Shown piece after piece: positions 7,907-12,454 of a DNA stretch of 12,454 bases (its first letter is position 1; the number at the start of each line of letters is the position of its first letter). Made by a program: the position numbers and the translations under genes. Source of the stretch: Candidatus Rokuibacteriota bacterium (GTDB taxonomy: Bacteria; Methylomirabilota; Methylomirabilia; Rokubacteriales; JACPHL01); NCBI GenBank assembly GCA_016188625.1, contig JACPHL010000344.1, forward strand, positions 1 to 12,454, given 5' to 3'. Under the pieces are notes generated by a model. It did no database searches and was not told the DNA's origin. It worked only from the letters and a program-made list of their open reading frames with translations.

Positions 7907-8281
7907 ATGAAGAAGATGGCCAAGGACCGGTTGTCCTACTTCCGCAAGAGGCTCCTCGACAAGCAGCGGCAGCTGATGGAGGAGGTCGGTCGGAGCGCCC
8001 TCTACGGCAAGGGCCAGGAGGACGACTCCATCAAGGACCTCGGTGACCAGGCGGCCACCGCGTACACCCGTGAGTTCCTCTTCGAGCTGGGCAACGGCGA
8101 CCGTCGTCTGCTCAAGGAGGTGACCACCGCCCTCCGCAAGATCGAGGAGGGAGGGTACGGGGAGTGCGAGCGGTGCGGAGAGCCGATCGCCAAGAAGCGG
8201 CTGGAAGCGCTCCCCTTCGCGCGGTACTGCATCGACTGCCAGCGTCTCGTCGAGGAGGAGGAGCGGAGCGCCGCCGGGTAG
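7907..8281 (+). CDS. dksA: DksA/TraR-family transcription regulator
   Basis: DksA proteins enter the secondary channel of RNA polymerase and, with ppGpp in Proteobacteria, reset transcription of rRNA and biosynthetic genes. The 124 residues comprise an N-terminal helix and a coiled-coil hairpin with DLGDQA at its expected tip. This gives Asp44, Asp47 and Ala49 in the DxxDxA pattern required for E. coli DksA activity. A C4 zinc finger follows with Cys87, Cys90, Cys108 and Cys111 (spacing C-x2-C-x17-C-x2-C, CERCGEPI then YCIDCQ). The protein is shorter than E. coli DksA (151 residues), mainly at the N-terminus. Retention of both tip aspartates and all four cysteines favours a true DksA-like function over a TraR-like remnant. 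The ATG at 7907 is preferred over an upstream GTG that overlaps the promoter. It is first in a cluster with the LapA-LapB protein, four bases downstream. Confidence 0.93.
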   Translation: MKKMAKDRLSYFRKRLLDKQRQLMEEVGRSALYGKGQEDDSIKDLGDQAATAYTREFLFELGNGDRRLLKEVTTALRKIEEGGYGECERCGEPIAKKRLEALPFARYCIDCQRLVEEEERSAAG

Positions 8282-8285
8282 CCCG

Positions 8286-9578
8286 GTGCGGTCGCGGCTG
8301 GCCTTCCTCGCCGTTCTGGGCTTCGCCGCGCTCGTCACCTCTCTGACCCTCCTCAACCCCCACCGCGTCACCCTCCGCCTCACCCCGGGCCTCTCCCTCG
8401 AGCCGCCCTTGATCGCCGTGGTGCTGGGGGCCTTCGTCATCGGCGCCGCGATCTCCGTCCTGCTCTCCCTGATCCGGGACCTCGGGCGCACCGTGGCCGA
8501 GTGGCGGGCCGGGGAGCGGGCGGCCGAGCTGGAATCCGTCGAGCGCCTCTATCACGACGGGGTGGCGGCCCTCCTCAGGGGGGAGACCGATCGGGCCGGG
8601 GATCTCTTCCGGGCGATCCTCCGGCGCGAGCCCTCCCACCGGGAGGCCCTGATCCACCTCGGCGACCTGGCCCACCGCGCCGGGCGCTACGGGGAGGCCC
8701 TGGGGCACCACCAGAAGGCGGTGGAGCTGCGGGAGGACGTCCCCGGGCTCCTCACCCTCGTCGAGGACCTCCGGCTCCTCGGGCGCCCGGCCGAGGCGCT
8801 GGTCGCCCTCGAGCGCGCCCTCGCGCGGGAGCGCTCGCCCGCCCTCCTCGCTGCCCTCCGCGATCTGGCGGTAGAGGAGCGGCAGTGGGCGGCGGCGCTC
8901 CGGGCCCAGCAGGAGCTGGTCCGGCTCGCCCGGGACCCCGAGGCCCGGCGCGCCGAGCACGCCTGGCTGGCCGCGCTCCACTACGAGACCGGCAAGGCGC
9001 TCCTGGCCGCGGGGCAGGCCGCCGAGGCCGCGGGCGCCCTGCGCGAGGCCCTCAAGGCCGACCGGGGCTTCGCCCCGGCCTCGCTGGCGCTGGCGGAGGC
9101 CTACGAGCGATCGGGCGATCACCGCGAGGCGGTGCGGACCCTGGAGCGCGCCGTGGAGCATCACCCCGCCGTGCCGCTGCTCCAGCGGCTCGAGGCCCAC
9201 TACCGCGAGGCGGGCCGCCCCAGCCGGATGATCGAGCTCTACCAGGACGCCCTCGCCCGCTACCCCGGCGACCTGGCGTTGGGGTTCCACCTGGCGCGGG
9301 TCTACTACGAGCTCGGGATGCTGGACGAGGCGGCCGACCAGTTCCAGAAGGCGGAGGTGCAGGCCCCGGCCCTCCCGGCGGTCCACGGCTACCTCGCCCT
9401 CATCGCCGCCCAGCGGGGGGAGCCGACCGCGCTGCTGGCCGAGGCCCGCCGGGCCCTCCAGGAGGCCGGCGCCCTCGCGCTCCCCCACCGCTGCCAGGCC
9501 TGCCAGGCAGGCCACGCGGGCTGGGTGGACCGCTGCCCCGCCTGCGGGCGCTGGAACGCCGTCGTCCCGTCCCCGTAG
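8286..9578 (+). CDS. Single-chain LapA-LapB-like membrane TPR protein with zinc ribbon
   Basis: A 430-residue protein joining features of two E. coli genes. Residues 1-70 match the LapA/DUF1049 plan: a first membrane helix (about 4-23), a short loop containing NPHRVTLRL, and a second helix (about 41-63). A soluble region of about 85-390 follows, built from TPR helices; clear repeats include ALIHLGDLAHRAGRYGEALGH, ASLALAEAYERSGDHREAVR and LGFHLARVYYELGMLDEAADQ. The C-terminus is a rubredoxin-like metal site with Cys403, Cys406, Cys417 and Cys420 (HRCQAC, then RCPACGRW), as in LapB/YciM. In E. coli, LapB is a membrane-anchored TPR protein that, with FtsH, controls LpxC and thus lipopolysaccharide synthesis; LapA is encoded beside it. 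Here both parts lie in one frame with no internal stop. GTG 8286 begins four bases after the dksA stop. The role in envelope control is inferred from architecture. Confidence 0.88.
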   Translation: MRSRLAFLAVLGFAALVTSLTLLNPHRVTLRLTPGLSLEPPLIAVVLGAFVIGAAISVLLSLIRDLGRTVAEWRAGERAAELESVERLYHDGVAALLRGETDRAGDLFRAILRREPSHREALIHLGDLAHRAGRYGEALGHHQKAVELREDVPGLLTLVEDLRLLGRPAEALVALERALARERSPALLAALRDLAVEERQWAAALRAQQELVRLARDPEARRAEHAWLAALHYETGKALLAAGQAAEAAGALREALKADRGFAPASLALAEAYERSGDHREAVRTLERAVEHHPAVPLLQRLEAHYREAGRPSRMIELYQDALARYPGDLALGFHLARVYYELGMLDEAADQFQKAEVQAPALPAVHGYLALIAAQRGEPTALLAEARRALQEAGALALPHRCQACQAGHAGWVDRCPACGRWNAVVPSP

Positions 9579-9601
9579 GCCGCTCGGCCCCCAGGGCGGC
9601 C

Positions 9602-10321
9602 ATGATCGCCTGGCTCGCGCCGCTCCTCGACCTCGTCTTCCCGCCCCTCTGCCCTCTCTGCGAGCGCCGCGTGGACCGCCACGGCCACGATCCGCTCTGC
9701 GCCGGCTGCTGGGCGGCGCTCCCGCGGCTTCGGCCCCCCTTCTGCGCCCGCTGCGGCCGCCCCGTCCCGGGGCTCCCCCCCGCGGAGGTCTGCGAGGCCT
9801 GCCGCCGCGCCCCGCCGCCCTTCGCCTACGCCCGGGCGGTCGCCGCGTACCGGGACGGGATGCGCGAGGCGATCCACCAGCTCAAGTTCCGGGGGCGCGT
9901 CGCCCTCGCCCGCCCCCTGGGCGACCTCCTGGCCGAGGAGGGGGGCGCCGGCGTGCCGGTGGAGGCGATCGACGGGATCGTCCCGGTCCCCCTCCACCCC
10001 CGCCGTCTGGCCGAGCGCGGGTTCAACCAGGCCGAGCTCCTGGCGGCCCGGCTCGCCAGGCGCTGGCGACGCCCGCTCCTCACCAGGCTCCTCGTCAGGA
10101 CGCGCCCCACCCGCCCCCAGAGCGAGCTGGACGAGGCCGAGCGCCGGCGGAACGTGACGGGGGCCTTCCGGGCCCGCGATCCCGCGGCCGCCGCCGGCCG
10201 CCACCTCCTCGTGGTGGACGACGTCCTCACGACCGGCTCCACCCTCGGCGAGTGCAGCCGCGTGCTCCTGGCCGCGGGGGCGCGGGCCGTGGGGGTGCTC
10301 GCGCTCGCGCGCGTCGAGTGA
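9602..10321 (+). CDS. comF: ComF family protein (phosphoribosyltransferase fold with zinc ribbons)
   Basis: ComF proteins are needed for DNA uptake during natural transformation in several bacteria, and the Gram-negative homologue is also called GntX; the biochemical role is not settled. The 239 residues start with paired CxxC knuckles (Cys17/Cys20 and Cys33/Cys36, then FCARC and VCEAC). A type I phosphoribosyltransferase domain follows: IHQLKFRGR, DGIVPVPLHPRRLAERGFNQAELLA, RPQSELDEAERRRNVTGAF and the PRPP-binding loop VVDDVLTTGST at about 204-214. The length is ordinary. ATG 9602 is chosen because family members begin shortly before the first CPLC; the ribosome binding site is weak. It lies 23 bases after the LapA-LapB gene and is probably cotranscribed with it. 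No other competence gene is in the window, so a competence role cannot be concluded. Confidence 0.94.
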   Translation: MIAWLAPLLDLVFPPLCPLCERRVDRHGHDPLCAGCWAALPRLRPPFCARCGRPVPGLPPAEVCEACRRAPPPFAYARAVAAYRDGMREAIHQLKFRGRVALARPLGDLLAEEGGAGVPVEAIDGIVPVPLHPRRLAERGFNQAELLAARLARRWRRPLLTRLLVRTRPTRPQSELDEAERRRNVTGAFRARDPAAAAGRHLLVVDDVLTTGSTLGECSRVLLAAGARAVGVLALARVE

Positions 10322-10332
10322 GCGCGAGGCGA

Positions 10333-10361
10333 TTGACCCCCTCGTCGCGGGCCGATATAAT
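10333..10361 (+). promoter_or_regulatory. Strong sigma70-type promoter of gap-pgk
   Basis: TTGACC (10333-10338), a 17-base spacer and a perfect TATAAT (10356-10361) make this the best promoter in the window. Transcription is expected near 10368, leaving a leader of about 60 bases with a purine-rich GAGGAAGG ribosome binding site (10413-10420) before gap. An inverted repeat, GCCGA-N12-TCGGC (10351-10355 and 10368-10372), brackets the -10 element and start site and could be an operator. Confidence 0.8.
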
Positions 10362-10363
10362 GA

Positions 10364-11431
<1,068 letters not shown>

Positions 11432-11448
11432 GGCCGATGCGGGGCGCC

Positions 11449-11482
11449 GCGGGTGGGCGGTGGCGATGCCCTGGGCGCCCGC
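11449..11482 (+). other. Possible stem-loop in the gap-pgk spacer
   Basis: GCGGGTG (11449-11455) can pair with CGCCCGC (11476-11482), with one G-U pair, around a 20-base loop that itself contains GGC-GAT-GCC. It sits in the 103-base gap between gap and pgk. It could influence pgk level relative to gap, but stems of this size arise easily by chance in such GC-rich DNA, and there is no U-run. Confidence 0.2.
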
Positions 11483-11534
11483 AGCGGCGTGGGGCCCGGA
11501 GCGCGGCGGTGAGGGGGTCCAAAGGGATCCGGCG

Positions 11535-12454
11535 ATGGCGAAGCGGAGCATCGAGGAGGTCGAGATCGCGGGGAAGCGCGTCTTCCTCCGGGTAGACTTC
11601 AACGTGCCGCTCGCCGATGGGCAGGTGACGGACGATGCCCGCCTGGTCGCCGTCCTCCCCACCCTCGCCTACGCCCGGGGCGCGGGGGCGCGGGTGATCC
11701 TGGCCTCCCACCTCGGGCGGCCCAAGGGCAAGCCCGATCCGAAGTACTCCCTGGCCCCGGTCGCCCGGCACCTCGGGACCGCCCTGGGGCAGGAGGTCCC
11801 CCTGGCCCCCGACTGCGTCGGCCCCGAGGTGGAGGCCCGCGCCCAGGCCCTGGCGGCGGGAGAGCTCCTCCTCCTCGAGAACCTGCGCTTCCACCCGGGG
11901 GAGGAGGCCAACGATCCGGCCTTCGCCCGATCCCTCGCGGCCCTGGCGGACCTCTACGTCAACGACGCCTTCGCGGCCGCCCACCGGGCGCACGCCTCCA
12001 CCGAGGGGATCACCCGCTACCTCCGCCCGGCCGTGGCCGGGCTTCTCATGCGGCGCGAGCTCGAGATCCTCGCCAGGATCGTCGAGGCCCCGGACCGCCC
12101 CCTGGTCGCCATCCTGGGGGGCGCCAAGGTCTCCGACAAGCTCAAGTTGGTCCAGAGCCTCCTCACGCGGGTCCAGCGGCTCCTGATCGGCGGCGGGATG
12201 GCCTTCACCTTCCTCAAGGCGAAGGGGTACGAGGTGGGTAAGTCGCTCCTGGACGAGGAGAAGGTGGAGATGTGCGCCGGCGCCATGCAGCGGGCCAAGG
12301 AGCGCAACATCCCCCTCATTCTGCCCACCGACATCGTGGTGGCCGACGCCCTCGCGCCCGATGCGCACACCCGGGTCGTGCGGGCGGACCAGATCCCGGC
12401 GGATTGGGTCGGCGTTGACGTGGGGCCCGAGACCATTCGCATCTTCGAGGACGC
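11535..12454 (+). CDS. pgk: Phosphoglycerate kinase, C-terminus cut off by window edge
   Basis: Transfers phosphate between 1,3-bisphosphoglycerate and ADP, the step after Gap in glycolysis. From ATG 11535, 306 codons run to the window end without a stop; the usual length is about 390-400, so roughly a quarter is missing. The N-terminal domain shows RVDFNVPL (19-26), ASHLGRPKG, LLLENLRFHPGEE, YVNDAFAAAHRAHAST and VAGLLMRRELEIL. The start of the nucleotide-binding domain follows with GGAKVSDKL and LLIGGGMAFTFLKAKG. The C-terminal ATP-binding GGGD segment lies beyond the edge. A purine-rich AAAGGGA (11521-11527) sits seven bases before the start. It is probably cotranscribed with gap, as is common. 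Confidence 0.97.
   Translation, partial: MAKRSIEEVEIAGKRVFLRVDFNVPLADGQVTDDARLVAVLPTLAYARGAGARVILASHLGRPKGKPDPKYSLAPVARHLGTALGQEVPLAPDCVGPEVEARAQALAAGELLLLENLRFHPGEEANDPAFARSLAALADLYVNDAFAAAHRAHASTEGITRYLRPAVAGLLMRRELEILARIVEAPDRPLVAILGGAKVSDKLKLVQSLLTRVQRLLIGGGMAFTFLKAKGYEVGKSLLDEEKVEMCAGAMQRAKERNIPLILPTDIVVADALAPDAHTRVVRADQIPADWVGVDVGPETIRIFED

Overview
This is a GC-rich window (roughly 70% G+C, with third codon positions dominated by G and C) packed with housekeeping genes. Apart from one partial gene at the left edge, everything I can support is on the + strand. A LapA/LapB-type protein (a regulator of lipopolysaccharide synthesis in Proteobacteria) suggests a Gram-negative envelope. The composition, the short gaps, the GTG/TTG starts and the GGGGGGC...GCCCCCC intergenic hairpins would suit the Rokubacteria/Methylomirabilota (NC10) group or a GC-rich deltaproteobacterial lineage. 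That placement is inference; no rRNA gene is present to settle it.

Layout. (1) 1-1254, minus: the N-terminal 418 codons of an AMP-forming acyl-CoA ligase that runs off the window. (2) 1255-1374: a short divergent promoter region. (3) 1375-2353: a dienelactone-hydrolase-family protein, followed 7 bases later by a small unrecognised protein rich in DRR/GERR motifs and encoded by unusually AT-rich DNA. (4) 2380-7611: a long housekeeping operon, rplU-rpmA-obgE-proB-proA-nadD-rsfS. It joins two large-subunit ribosomal proteins, a ribosome-assembly GTPase, two steps of proline synthesis, NAD synthesis and a ribosome-silencing factor. (5) 7612-7906: an intergenic stretch with three strong GC hairpins and then a promoter. 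(6) 7907-10321: dksA-type regulator, a single-chain LapA-LapB-like membrane TPR protein, and comF. (7) 10333-12454: a near-consensus sigma70-type promoter driving gap and pgk, with pgk cut by the window end.

How it fits together. The central operon couples ribosome production and quality control (bL21, bL27, Obg, RsfS) to proline and NAD supply. The dksA cluster links a probable transcription regulator of the stringent type to a probable envelope regulator. gap and pgk are consecutive steps of lower glycolysis/gluconeogenesis.

I see no CRISPR array, transposon, prophage, toxin-antitoxin pair or recognisable new defence system. The observations most worth follow-up are the LapA-LapB fusion, the small DRR/GERR protein in its low-GC patch, the hairpin family around operon ends, and the compact divergent promoter with a possibly leaderless transcript.
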